Part shown: positions 1-9,087 of the stretch, one piece after another
How the letters are laid out: the number at the start of each line of letters is the position of its first letter
Position numbering within the stretch: the first letter of the stretch is position 1
Origin: Noviherbaspirillum galbum
GTDB taxonomy: Bacteria > Pseudomonadota > Gammaproteobacteria > Burkholderiales > Burkholderiaceae_D
Length of the DNA stretch: 64,000 nt
Assembly: GCF_010974945.1 (NCBI RefSeq)
Contig: NZ_JAAIVB010000045.1
Span: 90,919-154,918 of the forward strand
Direction of reading: 5' to 3'
Made by a program: the position numbers and the translations under genes
The notes under the pieces: model-generated
The model's database searches: none
Seen by the model: only the letters and a program-made list of their open reading frames with translations
Told to the model about the DNA's origin: nothing

Positions 1-643
1 GCTTCACGTTGATCGTGTAGAGCCCCGTCACCTCGGCGACCTTCAACCCCGCGCCGAGCATGATCGCTTGCAAGGCACGATCGCGCCTCGCCTCCCAGCC
101 GGCAAGCGGGTCGCCATCGCGCCGCGGCGGGTCGGGAAGCGCATCCAGGAAGGCTTGCTGCTGCTCGGGCGTCAAGGCCACGGTTTTCTTGTTCTGGCCA
201 CGAAGCCTGCTGGAGCCGGCCATCGCGACGTTCATGCCAGCCGCGGGGTTGGGATGGATCTGCAGATGCTTGTAGACCCGTTCCAGCATGGTGAGATATT
301 GCCGCCGTATCGTCGCGGACTGGATGATGCGCGCGCCATCCAGTCCGCGTTGTTCGAGGAAGGTCTCGATCCACTCGCGGCTCAGCAGCCAGAACGGCAC
401 GTCGATCCCAACCGACCAGCGGAGGAAACGATTCCACATGTGGCGGTAGACGTCCGCGCTGGACTTGCGCAGCGGATAGGTTCCCTTGGGCCTGCCGTTC
501 TTGCCCACCGCATTCGCGCCCGGCCGGCGAAGCGACAATTCCACGAAGGCCATCGAGGACACGAATGCGTCGAAGGCGGCCTGGGGATTGGTCTGCCACA
601 CCTCGGGGACGTCGAACAAATCTCCTGCTGGGTGATTCGTCAT
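1..643 (-). CDS. Tyrosine recombinase/integrase, N-terminal part (runs off the window)
   Basis: Reading leftward from ATG at 643, the frame is open for 214 codons to the window edge. The first ~150 residues look like the SAM-like core-binding domain of XerD/phage integrases (helical, with a YRHMWNRFLRW segment and a YLTMLERVYKHL segment). The catalytic domain then begins at about residue 150 with VALTPEQQQAFLDAL and RDRALQAIMLGAGLKVAEV. In this family that last segment normally carries the first catalytic arginine (GLR-x-SE); here the codon is AAG, lysine. The AGAGAG tract before the ATG is a weak ribosome binding site. The rest of the catalytic domain, including the tyrosine, lies outside the window, so activity cannot be judged. 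It may belong to an integrated element to the left. Confidence 0.6.
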   Translation of the reverse strand, partial: MTNHPAGDLFDVPEVWQTNPQAAFDAFVSSMAFVELSLRRPGANAVGKNGRPKGTYPLRKSSADVYRHMWNRFLRWSVGIDVPFWLLSREWIETFLEQRGLDGARIIQSATIRRQYLTMLERVYKHLQIHPNPAAGMNVAMAGSSRLRGQNKKTVALTPEQQQAFLDALPDPPRRDGDPLAGWEARRDRALQAIMLGAGLKVAEVTGLYTINVK

Positions 644-1157
644 CGTTCTCTCTTTCTCAAGATCGCCGGTCGTGGTCATATAATCAACTAATATACACGC
701 TACCGGACAGACAGAGGGGCGCGACCGGCTTTGGCCTTGGCGAACGGCATGAGGCTGCTGCCTGGCTGCCCGCCTTTCAAGAGGCCATTCCTTCTAGCAG
801 GTAAATCCAGTTAAAAGGGAAATCCTTTTCAAAAGGAAAATCCTCTTCCATTCCAAAGTTCGGCAGGAAAGGAGTCCGGAGCGCTGTTTTTCAACTGCTG
901 ATGACTTGTTTATTAGTTGAGTTTCCTGCGACTCGAGAGGTCCTTGAGTTTCGACCCGCAAAAGACCAGGCACAACGGGTACGCGAAGACTGCCGGAAGC
1001 GGAGCGTGTTCAGAAAAAGTCGATCAGGGAGGAATCGGCGGCTCGGCGGAAGGCGGAGCGCCCAGGGCAGCAGCGTGCCGGAGAGATGTGTGCAGGCCGT
1101 CCTGCTCGGCACAGGCCCCGGCGAAAAGCCGGAACCTGTGCCGTATCGTTCAGCGCG
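644..1157. other. Intergenic stretch with short AAAAGG/CCTTTT inverted motifs
   Basis: No convincing gene is seen between the recombinase and the end of the dehydrogenase gene. Around 813-845 the motif AAAAGG and its complement CCTTTT alternate (AAAAGG at 813 and 831, CCTTTT at 824), so that overlapping 6-bp hairpins could form. This lies upstream of the leftward recombinase and could be a regulatory or end sequence; nothing more can be said. Confidence 0.3.
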
Positions 1158-2597
1158 TCAGACGTTCATGACCGCCACGGAACGCGCATTCAGGTAGGCG
1201 TCCATGGCTTCGGGTCCACCCTCGGAGCCATAGCCCGAATCCTTGATGCCGCCGAAGGGCATCTCGGCCGACGGGATGGCCGGCATGTTGATCCACAGCA
1301 TGCCGACTTCCACCCTGCGCGTGAGCAGGTCGGCGTTCTTCAACGACCGGGTGAAGGCATAGCCTGCCAGGCCGTAGGACAGGCGGTTGGCTTCGGCAAT
1401 CGCCTCGTCCAGCGTATTGAAGCTCCGGATCGCAGCCATCGGGCCGAAGGGCTCGTCGTTGAATACCTTCGCTTCCAGGGGCACGTCGGACAGGATGGTG
1501 GGTTGCCAGAAGTTGCCGGCCTCGCCGATGCGCGCGCCGCCGGCGAGCACCTTGGCGCCCCGGTCAACCGCATCCTTCGTGAATTCAGCCATGGCCGCCA
1601 GCCGGCGGGGATTGGCCAGCGGACCCATCTGCGTGCCCTCGGCAAGGCCGTCGCCCACCTTCAGCGCCTGGGCATGCTGCACCATGGCGCGCTCGAAGTC
1701 GCCGCGCACGCTCTCGTGCACCAGGAAGCGCGTGGGCGAAATGCAGACCTGTCCGGCATTGCGGAATTTCGCGGCGCCGGCCGCCTTCACGGCGAGCGCG
1801 ATGTCGGCATCCTCGCAGACGATGACCGGCGCGTGGCCGCCCAGCTCCATGGTGACGCGCTTCATGTGCTGGCCGGCGATACCCGCAAGCATCTTGCCCA
1901 CGGGCGTGGATCCGGTGAAGGTGATCTTGCGGATGACGGGATGCGGAATGAGGTAGTTCGAAATCTCGGCCGGGTTGCCATAGACCAGCCCGAGCACGCC
2001 GGGCGGCAAGCCCGCGTCGGCGAAGGCCTGGATGAGCGCGGCCGGACCTGCCGGCGTTTCCTCGGGCGCCTTCACCAGCATCGAGCAGCCGGAGGCGAGC
2101 GCCGCGCCCACCTTGCGCACCACCTGGTTGATCGGGAAATTCCACGGCGTGAAGGCGGCGACGGGGCCGACCGGGTCCTTGATGACCATCTGGCGCACCG
2201 CCAGGTTGGTGCGGGACGGCACGAGGCGGCCATAGAGGCGGAAGCCTTCCTCGGCGAACCATTCGATGATGTCCGCGGCGGCCAGGGCCTCGCCCTTGGC
2301 TTCGACGAAGGGCTTGCCCTGTTCCTGCGTCAGGACGCGGCCGATGTTTTCCGCGCGCTCGCGCATCAAGCCGGCGGCGCGGCGCATGATCTTGCTGCGT
2401 TCGACCGGCAGCATGTCGCGCCAGACCTCGAATCCCTTCTGCGCGGCTTCCAGGGCGCGATCGAGATCCGCGCGGGAAGCGCTCGCCACGCGGCCGATTT
2501 CCTGGCCGGTGGCGGGGTTGTGAACGGCAAGCGTGCGGCCGTCGGCAGCATCCTGCCACTGGCCATTGATGAACAGCTGGGTATTTGGATAGGTCAT
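1158..2597 (-). CDS. gabD: NAD(P)-dependent succinate-semialdehyde-type aldehyde dehydrogenase
   Basis: A 479-residue aldehyde dehydrogenase. It carries the family landmarks in order: [11 protein letters not shown] (cofactor-binding loop), [13 protein letters not shown] with the catalytic glutamate, [14 protein letters not shown] with the nucleophilic cysteine, and the C-terminal [11 protein letters not shown] motif. The closest family by motif is succinate-semialdehyde dehydrogenase (GabD), which oxidises succinate semialdehyde to succinate, but related semialdehydes are possible substrates. An upstream in-frame GTG at 2645 would add 16 residues of non-family sequence, so ATG 2597 is preferred; GAGG lies about 13 bases upstream of it. 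It is the last gene of the minus-strand catabolic run and is separated from the DUF4188 gene by about 200 bp, so it may have its own promoter. Confidence 0.82.
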   Translation of the reverse strand: MTYPNTQLFINGQWQDAADGRTLAVHNPATGQEIGRVASASRADLDRALEAAQKGFEVWRDMLPVERSKIMRRAAGLMRERAENIGRVLTQEQGKPFVEAKGEALAAADIIEWFAEEGFRLYGRLVPSRTNLAVRQMVIKDPVGPVAAFTPWNFPINQVVRKVGAALASGCSMLVKAPEETPAGPAALIQAFADAGLPPGVLGLVYGNPAEISNYLIPHPVIRKITFTGSTPVGKMLAGIAGQHMKRVTMELGGHAPVIVCEDADIALAVKAAGAAKFRNAGQVCISPTRFLVHESVRGDFERAMVQHAQALKVGDGLAEGTQMGPLANPRRLAAMAEFTKDAVDRGAKVLAGGARIGEAGNFWQPTILSDVPLEAKVFNDEPFGPMAAIRSFNTLDEAIAEANRLSYGLAGYAFTRSLKNADLLTRRVEVGMLWINMPAIPSAEMPFGGIKDSGYGSEGGPEAMDAYLNARSVAVMNV

Positions 2598-2796
2598 GTT
2601 GGTTCGAGCCTCAATGAATCGCGATGTGGTTCTGGATTGCGTCACGGAAAAACCCGCGGGCGCCGCGCTTGCTCTCGGCAGGACGACGGCAAGCTTCTGG
2701 GCGGCACGCCGGCGGAGAGACGAAAACTATAACAGCTTCATTCCGGGCGCGTGTCCGGCGGGTACGGCGATGACTGCGGCCATGGCGCTCATGCGT

Positions 2797-3306
2797 TCAA
2801 GGATAGAGATTGTCTTCGCCGACTGGCGCCGGAAAAGCCGTCGTTTCCGGCCGACGCGCCCTGCCCCGCGCGGAATACATGCTGCCGCGCGCCTCCACCT
2901 TCGGCGCGAAGCACAGCAAGCCGGTATCGCGCGTCATGTCGTCGTACACGGCCTCCATGCCGCCCTGCATGAAGTAAGTCTCATGCCAGAAGCCCGTTCC
3001 TCCGGAATCATGCAGGAACTGTTTCCACCAGACGCGATGCGGTTCGGAGCGCGCCCACGCCTCGAGCGTCTCGAAGTCGCGCCAGTATTGCCGCATGCCG
3101 ACGTGAGGCGGAAACAGGGAGAACACCAGGTTTTCGTGCAGCAGCAAACCGTCGGGCATGGCATCGACGGACTTGGCGATTTTCGGACCGAAGCCGAGCA
3201 GCGTCTTCAGCCCGGCCAGCGTATTGACGCGCATGCCGAGGTAGATCACGACCAGGTCAGGATAGGCGGAAAGATCGACGGTACGGCGATGAACCTTCGT
3301 TGTCAT
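2797..3306 (-). CDS. DUF4188 / monooxygenase-like family protein
   Basis: A 169-residue protein with the DUF4188 pattern: an N-terminal PDLVVIYLGMRVNTLAGL strand-helix unit, a central FSLFPPHVGMRQYW segment and WHETYFM. Proteins of this family resemble dimeric alpha/beta-barrel monooxygenases and some are annotated near aldoxime-dehydratase-like genes; no activity is established. The last ~30 residues are poorly conserved and rich in Arg, Ala and Pro. It sits between the CitF homologue and the semialdehyde dehydrogenase, on the same strand, which suggests a place in the same catabolic unit, but the gaps on both sides exceed 100 bp. Confidence 0.68.
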   Translation of the reverse strand: MTTKVHRRTVDLSAYPDLVVIYLGMRVNTLAGLKTLLGFGPKIAKSVDAMPDGLLLHENLVFSLFPPHVGMRQYWRDFETLEAWARSEPHRVWWKQFLHDSGGTGFWHETYFMQGGMEAVYDDMTRDTGLLCFAPKVEARGSMYSARGRARRPETTAFPAPVGEDNLYP

Positions 3307-3415
3307 GGCGCTGCCCTCCGTGGCGAATGCAACGCGGCCGGCGGGATGCCGGACGCAGCAGGCTTCATTCTATGCGATGCGCCTGCCAGCGAAACCATCA
3401 TTTCCCGGATGGCTT

Positions 3416-4939
3416 TCAGGCCAGGTGGTCTGCCTGCCTCACCACGTCGATGACCGAACCGTCCCGGTACTCGACCACCGCCACCACGCGCCCCACTGAT
3501 CCTTCTGACCCCGCTGATGGCGGCGCGATCGCGACGGACGCCCCTGCCCGCGCGAGATCGCGCAAACGCTCGATGGGCAGCACGTCGATGCCGTGCGACA
3601 AGAAGCGCTCCGCCAGGTCCGGCCTGCGCGGGTTGACCGCCACGCCCTTCTCGGTGACCAGCACGTCGATCGTTTCCCCCGGGGTCGTCACGGTCGTCAC
3701 CCGGTCCACCACCTTGGCGATGCCTGCGGCGTGCAAGCGGGTGGTCACGAGCGCCAGCCTGGCGCCTTTCGCCGCGTCCGCATGTCCGCCGGATCCGCCG
3801 ATGATCACGCCATCGGAGCCGGTGGTCACGTTCACGTTGAAGGCGAGGTCGATTTCCGCCGCGCCGAGCACCATCACGTCGAGCTGGTCGACGACCGCGC
3901 CGCGCTGGTGGGGATTGGCATACATGGACGCCGACATGCAATGGTGCGCCGGATGCCGGCGGTATGAGGCCACCGCCTTCAGATCGAAGCATTGCACGTC
4001 GAGCAGCGCGCCGAACAGGCCCTCGTCCAGCATGTCCACGATGTACCCGGTGATGCCGCCGGAGGCGAAGCTGCCGCGCACAGCGCGTTCATGCATGAGC
4101 TTGCGCACTTGCGCCGCCACGGCGAGGGAAATGCCGCCGGCGCCGGTCTGGAACGAGAACCCGTCTTCCAGCAGCCCTGACGCGGCGATGACCTTGCCCG
4201 CGGTTTCGGCGATCGCCAGGCCGACCGGGTCGGATGTGGCGCGCGTCGTTCCCGACACGATGCCGGCGGGATTGCCGATCGCCTCGACCTCGACGACGTA
4301 GTCCACCTGGTCCTGCGCGATGTCGATGGGCGAAGCGGGAAAGGGAACGAGGTTGTCGGTGATCGCAACGACGCGGCGCGCGTGGGCCGCGTCCACCATG
4401 GCATATCCCAGGGTGCCGCAGGCGGCGGGCCCGTCGGTGCCGTTGATGTTGCCGAAGGCATCGGCCGTTGGTGCAGCGATGAAGGCGACGTCGATCTTGA
4501 GTTCGCCCGAGGCGATGGCTCTCGCCCGTCCGCCATGGGTCTGCAGCACCACCGGTGCGGCCAGTTCGCCGCGCGAGATCGCGCGCGCGACCGGGCCCGA
4601 GGCATAGGCGGTGAGGAGGCCGCCCACCACGCCCTCGCGGATATGGTCCACCATCGGCGCGTGCACCGGGAAGATGGAGCTCGCCGCGACGGTGATTCCC
4701 CGGATGCCCATGGCGGCGATTTCCATGAGCACCATGTTGACTACCGAATCACCGTTGCGCAGGTGATGATGAAAGGAGATCGTGCCGCCGTCCTTCAGTC
4801 CCGCCGCCTCGATTGCCGCCCGCAGGCCCGGCATGAGCTTGGAGCGCGACTGGTTCTTGCCGCGGCCGAGGCCGGCCGAGCGGAAGGAATGGATCGCGCC
4901 GTAGCCGTCCAGGAAGGCGGGAATACGCTCGCTACGCAT
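3416..4939 (-). CDS. citF: Citrate lyase alpha-subunit homologue (CoA-transferase type), without other lyase genes
   Basis: A 507-residue protein matching the CitF family along its whole length (SFRSAGLGRGKNQSRS, GGTISFHHHLRNGD, TVAASSIFPVHAPMVDHI, ITTGSDGVIIGGSGGH-like C-terminal segment). CitF is the citrate:acetyl-ACP transferase subunit of citrate lyase. In known lyases it works with CitE and the acyl carrier protein CitD, plus CitC/G/X for cofactor assembly; none of these is in the window. Here it lies 6 bp after the alcohol dehydrogenase gene, co-directional. A role as a stand-alone CoA transferase that activates the acid made by the neighbouring dehydrogenases is therefore plausible, though inferred. 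Confidence 0.8.
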   Translation of the reverse strand: MRSERIPAFLDGYGAIHSFRSAGLGRGKNQSRSKLMPGLRAAIEAAGLKDGGTISFHHHLRNGDSVVNMVLMEIAAMGIRGITVAASSIFPVHAPMVDHIREGVVGGLLTAYASGPVARAISRGELAAPVVLQTHGGRARAIASGELKIDVAFIAAPTADAFGNINGTDGPAACGTLGYAMVDAAHARRVVAITDNLVPFPASPIDIAQDQVDYVVEVEAIGNPAGIVSGTTRATSDPVGLAIAETAGKVIAASGLLEDGFSFQTGAGGISLAVAAQVRKLMHERAVRGSFASGGITGYIVDMLDEGLFGALLDVQCFDLKAVASYRRHPAHHCMSASMYANPHQRGAVVDQLDVMVLGAAEIDLAFNVNVTTGSDGVIIGGSGGHADAAKGARLALVTTRLHAAGIAKVVDRVTTVTTPGETIDVLVTEKGVAVNPRRPDLAERFLSHGIDVLPIERLRDLARAGASVAIAPPSAGSEGSVGRVVAVVEYRDGSVIDVVRQADHLA

Positions 4940-4945
4940 GGCGTT

Positions 4946-6070
4946 TCAGAGTACGACCACGTCTCGCAGGCTCTGTCCGGCGGCAAGCCGGTCGAAGCCA
5001 CGGTTGATGTCGGCCAGCGCGAGGCGCTCGCCCATCAGCGCGTCGATGGGCAGCTTCCCCGCCTGGTAAAGGCCGATGTAGCGCGGGATGTCACGCGCCG
5101 GCACGCAGGAGCCGATGTAGCTTCCCTTGACGGTGCGTTCCTCCGCCACCAGGCTGACCTGCTGCAGCGCCCAGGTGCTGGCGGGATTCGGCAATCCGGC
5201 GGTCACGGTGGTGCCGCCGCGGCGCGTCATGCGGTAAGCCATCTCCATCGCCTGCACCGAGCCGGCCATTTCAAGGGCATGGTCCACGCCGCCTTTCGTC
5301 AGTTCCTTGACCTTGGCCACGGCATCCGGATCGCGCGCATTGATGACGGCGGTCGCACCGAGCGAACGCGCGACTTCCAGCTTGCTGTCGTTGATGTCCA
5401 CGGCGATGACCTGCCTCGCGCCGGAAGCGATCGCGCCCAGCATGGCGCACAGGCCGACGCCGCCCAGTCCGAGCACCGCCGCCGAGGTGCCGGCCTGGAT
5501 CTGCGCGGTGTTGATCGCCGCGCCCACGCCGGTCAGCACGGCGCAGCCGAACAGGGCGGCTTCGACCGGGTCGATGTCGGCCTCGATCTTCACGCAGGAA
5601 CGGCGGGATACGACCGCATGCGTGGCAAATGCCGAGACGCCGACATGGTGGTGGACATGATGCACGCCGCTATGCAGCCGGCGCGCGCCGGACAGCAGCG
5701 TGCCTTCGGTGTTCGCGGCCGCGCCCGGTTCGCACAAGGCCGGCCTGCCTTCCATGCAAGGCAGGCAATGGCCGCAGCTCGGCACGAACACCAATACGAC
5801 CAGGTCGCCAGGCTTCAGGTCATGCACGCCCGCGCCGGCTTCCACCACCTCGCCGGACGCCTCGTGCCCGAGCGCCATCGGCACGGGACGCGGCCGGTCG
5901 CCGTTCAGCACCGAGAGATCGGAATGGCAAAGCCCGGCGGCGCGCAGCTTGATCAGCACCTCCCCGGGGCCGGGCGGGTCGAGGTCGAGTTCCTCGATGC
6001 GCAGCGGCTTGCTCTGATCAAACGGCGCTTCGGCGCCCACCTGGCGCAGCACGGCGGCCTGGATCTTCAT
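4946..6070 (-). CDS. Zinc-dependent alcohol dehydrogenase (MDR family)
   Basis: A 374-residue medium-chain dehydrogenase. The catalytic zinc region reads AAGLCHSDLS and GHEASGEV; the structural zinc motif is CGHCLPCMEGRPALC, with all four cysteines in place. The Rossmann motif GLGGVGL follows at mid-protein. The length and motifs resemble the class III/benzyl-alcohol-type NAD-dependent enzymes. A histidine-rich stretch (HSGVHHVHHHVGV) around residue 135 is unusual. GAGGT precedes the ATG. It probably oxidises a primary alcohol to the aldehyde used by the neighbouring aldehyde dehydrogenase; the substrate is unknown. A strong hairpin separates it from the upstream SDR gene. Confidence 0.85.
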   Translation of the reverse strand: MKIQAAVLRQVGAEAPFDQSKPLRIEELDLDPPGPGEVLIKLRAAGLCHSDLSVLNGDRPRPVPMALGHEASGEVVEAGAGVHDLKPGDLVVLVFVPSCGHCLPCMEGRPALCEPGAAANTEGTLLSGARRLHSGVHHVHHHVGVSAFATHAVVSRRSCVKIEADIDPVEAALFGCAVLTGVGAAINTAQIQAGTSAAVLGLGGVGLCAMLGAIASGARQVIAVDINDSKLEVARSLGATAVINARDPDAVAKVKELTKGGVDHALEMAGSVQAMEMAYRMTRRGGTTVTAGLPNPASTWALQQVSLVAEERTVKGSYIGSCVPARDIPRYIGLYQAGKLPIDALMGERLALADINRGFDRLAAGQSLRDVVVL

Positions 6071-6141
6071 GGGATACCTCGTTACGGTTTAGGTTTAGGT
6101 GCACGCGATCTGCTACTTCCCCGTCAAGACGCGCGGGCCCT

Positions 6142-6168
6142 GCTCCTTCCCCTGCAAGGGGAAGGAGC
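6142..6168. repeat. Perfect 12-bp-arm hairpin inside the catabolic operon
   Basis: GCTCCTTCCCCT at 6142-6153 and its exact complement AGGGGAAGGAGC at 6157-6168 enclose a 3-base loop. It lies in the 102-bp gap between the SDR stop and the alcohol dehydrogenase start. There is no T-tract on the minus strand, so a simple Rho-independent terminator is unlikely; a REP-like repeat or an mRNA-stability or attenuation element is more likely. Confidence 0.6.
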
Positions 6169-6172
6169 CAAC

Positions 6173-6925
6173 TCAGATCGTCCTGCCCCCATCCACCGGC
6201 AATTCCACCCCCGTCAAGAACTCCGCCGCATCGGTCGCCAGGAACACCGCCGCCGCGGCCACGTCGCTGGCTTCCGCCATGCGTCCGAGCGGGATCGTCG
6301 AAATGAAGCGCGCGCGGTTTTCCGGGGTGTCGGGCATGCCCATGAAATCGGAAAGCAAGGCGGTGGCGCCCATCACCGGGCAAATCGCGTTCACGCGGAT
6401 GCGGTCGGGCGCGAGTTCGACGGCCATCGCCTTGGACAGGGTATTCACCGCGCCCTTGGAGCCGTTGTACCAGGTGAGGCCGGGTCGCGGACGGATGCCG
6501 GCCACCGAACCGATGTTGAGGATGACGCCTGACTTGCGCTCGCGCATCAGCGGCACGACGGCCTGGGCCATGTGGTAGATCGACTTGACGTTGACCGCGA
6601 ACATGCGGTCGAAGGTCTTTTCGTCGACGTTCAGGAAAGGCTGGTTCCGGTGGGTGGTGCCGGCATTGTTGACGACCACGTCCGGCGCGCCGAAGGTCTC
6701 GACGCAATGGCGCACCGCGGCGCGGACCTGTTCGCCGTCGGTGACGTCGCAGGCGATGGCGCTGGCGTTGGTACCGAGTTCCCGGGCCAGGCCCTGGGCC
6801 ATCTCGGGGTTGATGTCGGCGATGACGACCTTTGCGCCTTCGCGGACGTAGGCGCGCACGATGCCGGCGCCGAAGCCGCCGGCGCCGCCGGTGACGATGG
6901 CGATCTTGTTGCTGAGCTGGGACAT
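6173..6925 (-). CDS. Short-chain dehydrogenase/reductase (SDR)
   Basis: A 250-residue classical SDR with TGGAGGFGAG (cofactor loop), NNAG, the catalytic serine in NIGSVAG, and YNGSK holding the Tyr and Lys. The C-terminal GVELPVDGG is typical of the FabG/glucose-dehydrogenase-like group. GGAG precedes the ATG by a normal spacing. It lies between an aldehyde dehydrogenase and an alcohol dehydrogenase, all leftward, so it probably oxidises a secondary alcohol or reduces a keto intermediate of the substrate imported by the upstream ABC system. The exact reaction is not readable from sequence. Confidence 0.87.
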   Translation of the reverse strand: MSQLSNKIAIVTGGAGGFGAGIVRAYVREGAKVVIADINPEMAQGLARELGTNASAIACDVTDGEQVRAAVRHCVETFGAPDVVVNNAGTTHRNQPFLNVDEKTFDRMFAVNVKSIYHMAQAVVPLMRERKSGVILNIGSVAGIRPRPGLTWYNGSKGAVNTLSKAMAVELAPDRIRVNAICPVMGATALLSDFMGMPDTPENRARFISTIPLGRMAEASDVAAAAVFLATDAAEFLTGVELPVDGGRTI

Positions 6926-6950
6926 GCGGGTCTCCTTGCTGGGGATTGGT

Positions 6951-8384
6951 TTAGTCGTGGAACTGGACGATGGTCTTGGTAGTGCTCATTTCTTCCAGCG
7001 CGAGGAAGCCTTTCTCGCGCCCGTGGCCGCTCTTCTTCACGCCGCCGAAGGGCAGCTCGACGCCGCCGCCCGCGCCATAGCAGTTGATGAACACTTGGCC
7101 GCTTTGCAGGCGCTTGGCCATGCGGGACTGCCGGCCGCCGTTCTCGGTCCATACGCCGGCGGCGAGGCCGTATTCGGTGGCGTTGGCGAGCCGCACCGCG
7201 TCTTCCTCGTCGGTAAAGCTCATCGCCGACAGCACTGGGCCGAACACTTCCTGGCAGGCCAGGCGGTGGTCGCGCGGCACGCTGCCGAACAGGACCGGCT
7301 TCACGTAGTAGCCACCGTCCGACAGGCCGGCCGCGAGGCTGCCCTCGGCGAGCACCGGCACGCCGGAAGCCTTGGCTTCCTCGATGAAGGACGAGACGCG
7401 CTTATGCTGCTTGGCGTTGACGATGGGGCCGCAGTCGCAATCCATTTCCGGCGCGCCGACGCGCACCTTGTTGAAGGCCTCGGCCACCATGCGCGTGAAC
7501 TTTTCATAGATGTCTTGCTGGACCAGCAGGCGGCTGCCCGCCGAGCAGGTCTGGCCGGCGTTCTGCACGATGGCCTTGACGATCACCGGCACCGCCTTCT
7601 CGAGGTCGGCGTCGTTGAACACCACCTGCGGCGACTTGCCGCCGAGTTCGAGCACGCAAGGCACGTGGTTCTTCGCCGTCGCTTCCTGCACCATCACGCC
7701 GACTTCCGGCGAGCCGGTGAAGGTAGCGAAGTTGATGCCGGGATGGGCGGTCAGCGCGGCGCCGGCTTCATGGCCATAGCCGGTGACGATGTTCAGCGCG
7801 CCCGGCGGGAATCCAGCCTCGATGGCGAGCTCGCCCAGCTTGAGCGCGCTCAGGCAGGCGTCCTCCGACGGCTTGAGCACGCAGGCGTTGCCCATCGCCA
7901 GCGCAGGCGCCAGCGTGCGGCCGAACATCTGCGCGGGATAGTTCCACGGGATGATGTGCGCGGTAATCCCGTGCGGCACGCGCACCACGCTCACGTTGTA
8001 GCCGTTGAGATAGGGAATGGTCTGGCCGTGGACCTTGTCGGCGGCGCCGCCATAGAACTCGAAGTAGCGCGCCACGGCAGTGACGTCATTGCGGGCAACG
8101 GTGATGGGCTTGCCGGTGTCGCGCGCCTCGATCTGCGCCAGTTCCTCGGCGTTCTTGATGATCAGGTCGCCGAAGCGCATTAGGATGCGGCCGCGCTCGG
8201 CCGCCGTCATCTTGCCCCAGGCGCCGTCCAGCGCGCGCTGCGCGGCGGCCACCGCGAGGTCGATGTCGGCGGCATTGCCGCGGTCGATCTTCGTGAAGGG
8301 CTCGCCGTTGCACGGGTTGATCACGTCAATCGTTTGCCCGCTTTGCGAGGCCGTCCAGCGGCCGTCGATCAACAAGGTTGCCAT
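6951..8384 (-). CDS. NAD-dependent aldehyde dehydrogenase
   Basis: A 477-residue aldehyde dehydrogenase: IIPWNYPAQMFGR near residue 145, FTGSPEVG, VLELGGKSPQVVF with the general-base glutamate, NAGQTCSAGSRLLV with the catalytic cysteine, and PFGGVKKSGHGREKG near the C terminus. It is closest to the betaine/aminobutyraldehyde/aromatic aldehyde group, but substrate choice cannot be fixed. GAGGAGC lies ten bases before the ATG. It follows livF by 18 bp on the same strand, so transport and oxidation genes form one transcription unit. It is a different subfamily from the semialdehyde dehydrogenase at 1158-2597, which suggests two separate oxidation steps. Confidence 0.88.
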   Translation of the reverse strand: MATLLIDGRWTASQSGQTIDVINPCNGEPFTKIDRGNAADIDLAVAAAQRALDGAWGKMTAAERGRILMRFGDLIIKNAEELAQIEARDTGKPITVARNDVTAVARYFEFYGGAADKVHGQTIPYLNGYNVSVVRVPHGITAHIIPWNYPAQMFGRTLAPALAMGNACVLKPSEDACLSALKLGELAIEAGFPPGALNIVTGYGHEAGAALTAHPGINFATFTGSPEVGVMVQEATAKNHVPCVLELGGKSPQVVFNDADLEKAVPVIVKAIVQNAGQTCSAGSRLLVQQDIYEKFTRMVAEAFNKVRVGAPEMDCDCGPIVNAKQHKRVSSFIEEAKASGVPVLAEGSLAAGLSDGGYYVKPVLFGSVPRDHRLACQEVFGPVLSAMSFTDEEDAVRLANATEYGLAAGVWTENGGRQSRMAKRLQSGQVFINCYGAGGGVELPFGGVKKSGHGREKGFLALEEMSTTKTIVQFHD

Positions 8385-8402
8385 GTGAATTGCTCCTCAG
8401 TC

Positions 8403-9086
8403 TCAATATAAGTGGTGGCTGGCGCCATGCGGGGCGGCGGCGAGCTCGCCGCGCTCCAGCGTCAGTGTGGTGTCCGGCAGGTCGCGCAGAAGGCTGCCGT
8501 TGGATTCGGTGACGATGACGCACAGCTCGGGGTTGAGGTCCCGCAGCCGGCGCAGCGACTCGGCATACTGGTTGGCGAGCACCGGCGCGAGGCCCTGGAA
8601 AGGCTCGTCCAGCAGCACCAGGTTGCGCCCGGCCATGAGCGCCCGGCCCAGGGCCGCCATCTTGCCCTGCCCGCCCGACAGCGCGGCGCCGGAGCGGGCC
8701 AGCATGTCCTTGAGCTGCGGCACCACCTGCAGCGTCATTTCGAGGCGGCGGTCGGTTTCCTGCTTCGGCATGCGCTGCACCTCGCAAGGCAGGCGCAGGT
8801 TTTCTTCCACGGTGAAGGTGGGGAACATCACCCTCTCTTCCGGCGCGTAGCCGATGCCCATCGACGCGCGCCGGTGGTCGGGCACCGTCGCCAGGTCGCG
8901 TCCGTTGAACTCGATGCGGCCTTCCTCCAGCCGGATCAGGCCCATGATCGCGCGCAGCAGCGTGGTCTTGCCCGCGCCGTTGTGCCCCACTACCGCCACC
9001 AGGCTGCCCGCCTTGAACTCGGTCTCTATCTGGCGCAGCACGGTGATGCCCGCGATCTTCGTGCTGATCTTTTGCAGTTTCAGCAT
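8403..9086 (-). CDS. livF: ABC transporter ATP-binding protein, LivF type
   Basis: A 227-residue ATPase with Walker A GHNGAGKTT, signature LSGGQGKMAALGRALM and Walker B NLVLLDEPFQGLAP. Size and order identify it as the LivF partner of a branched-chain-amino-acid-type (HAAT) importer. Its start is one base beyond the stop of livG. It powers uptake with LivG at the cytoplasmic face of the LivHM channel. The signature has GQGK rather than the usual GQQQ/GQMQ, a small deviation of unknown effect. Confidence 0.88.
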   Translation of the reverse strand: MLKLQKISTKIAGITVLRQIETEFKAGSLVAVVGHNGAGKTTLLRAIMGLIRLEEGRIEFNGRDLATVPDHRRASMGIGYAPEERVMFPTFTVEENLRLPCEVQRMPKQETDRRLEMTLQVVPQLKDMLARSGAALSGGQGKMAALGRALMAGRNLVLLDEPFQGLAPVLANQYAESLRRLRDLNPELCVIVTESNGSLLRDLPDTTLTLERGELAAAPHGASHHLY

Positions 9087-9087
9087 C

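Noticed and set aside
1086..2732. Long plus-strand frame (548 codons) antisense to the semialdehyde dehydrogenase gene
   Set aside because: It has the His/Arg/Ala-rich composition of a GC-rich antisense shadow and no family features, whereas the minus-strand frame has all ALDH motifs.
4382..6532. Plus-strand frame of 716 codons over the alcohol dehydrogenase, CitF and SDR genes
   Set aside because: It crosses three well-supported minus-strand genes and their gaps; it is a shadow frame of high-GC DNA.
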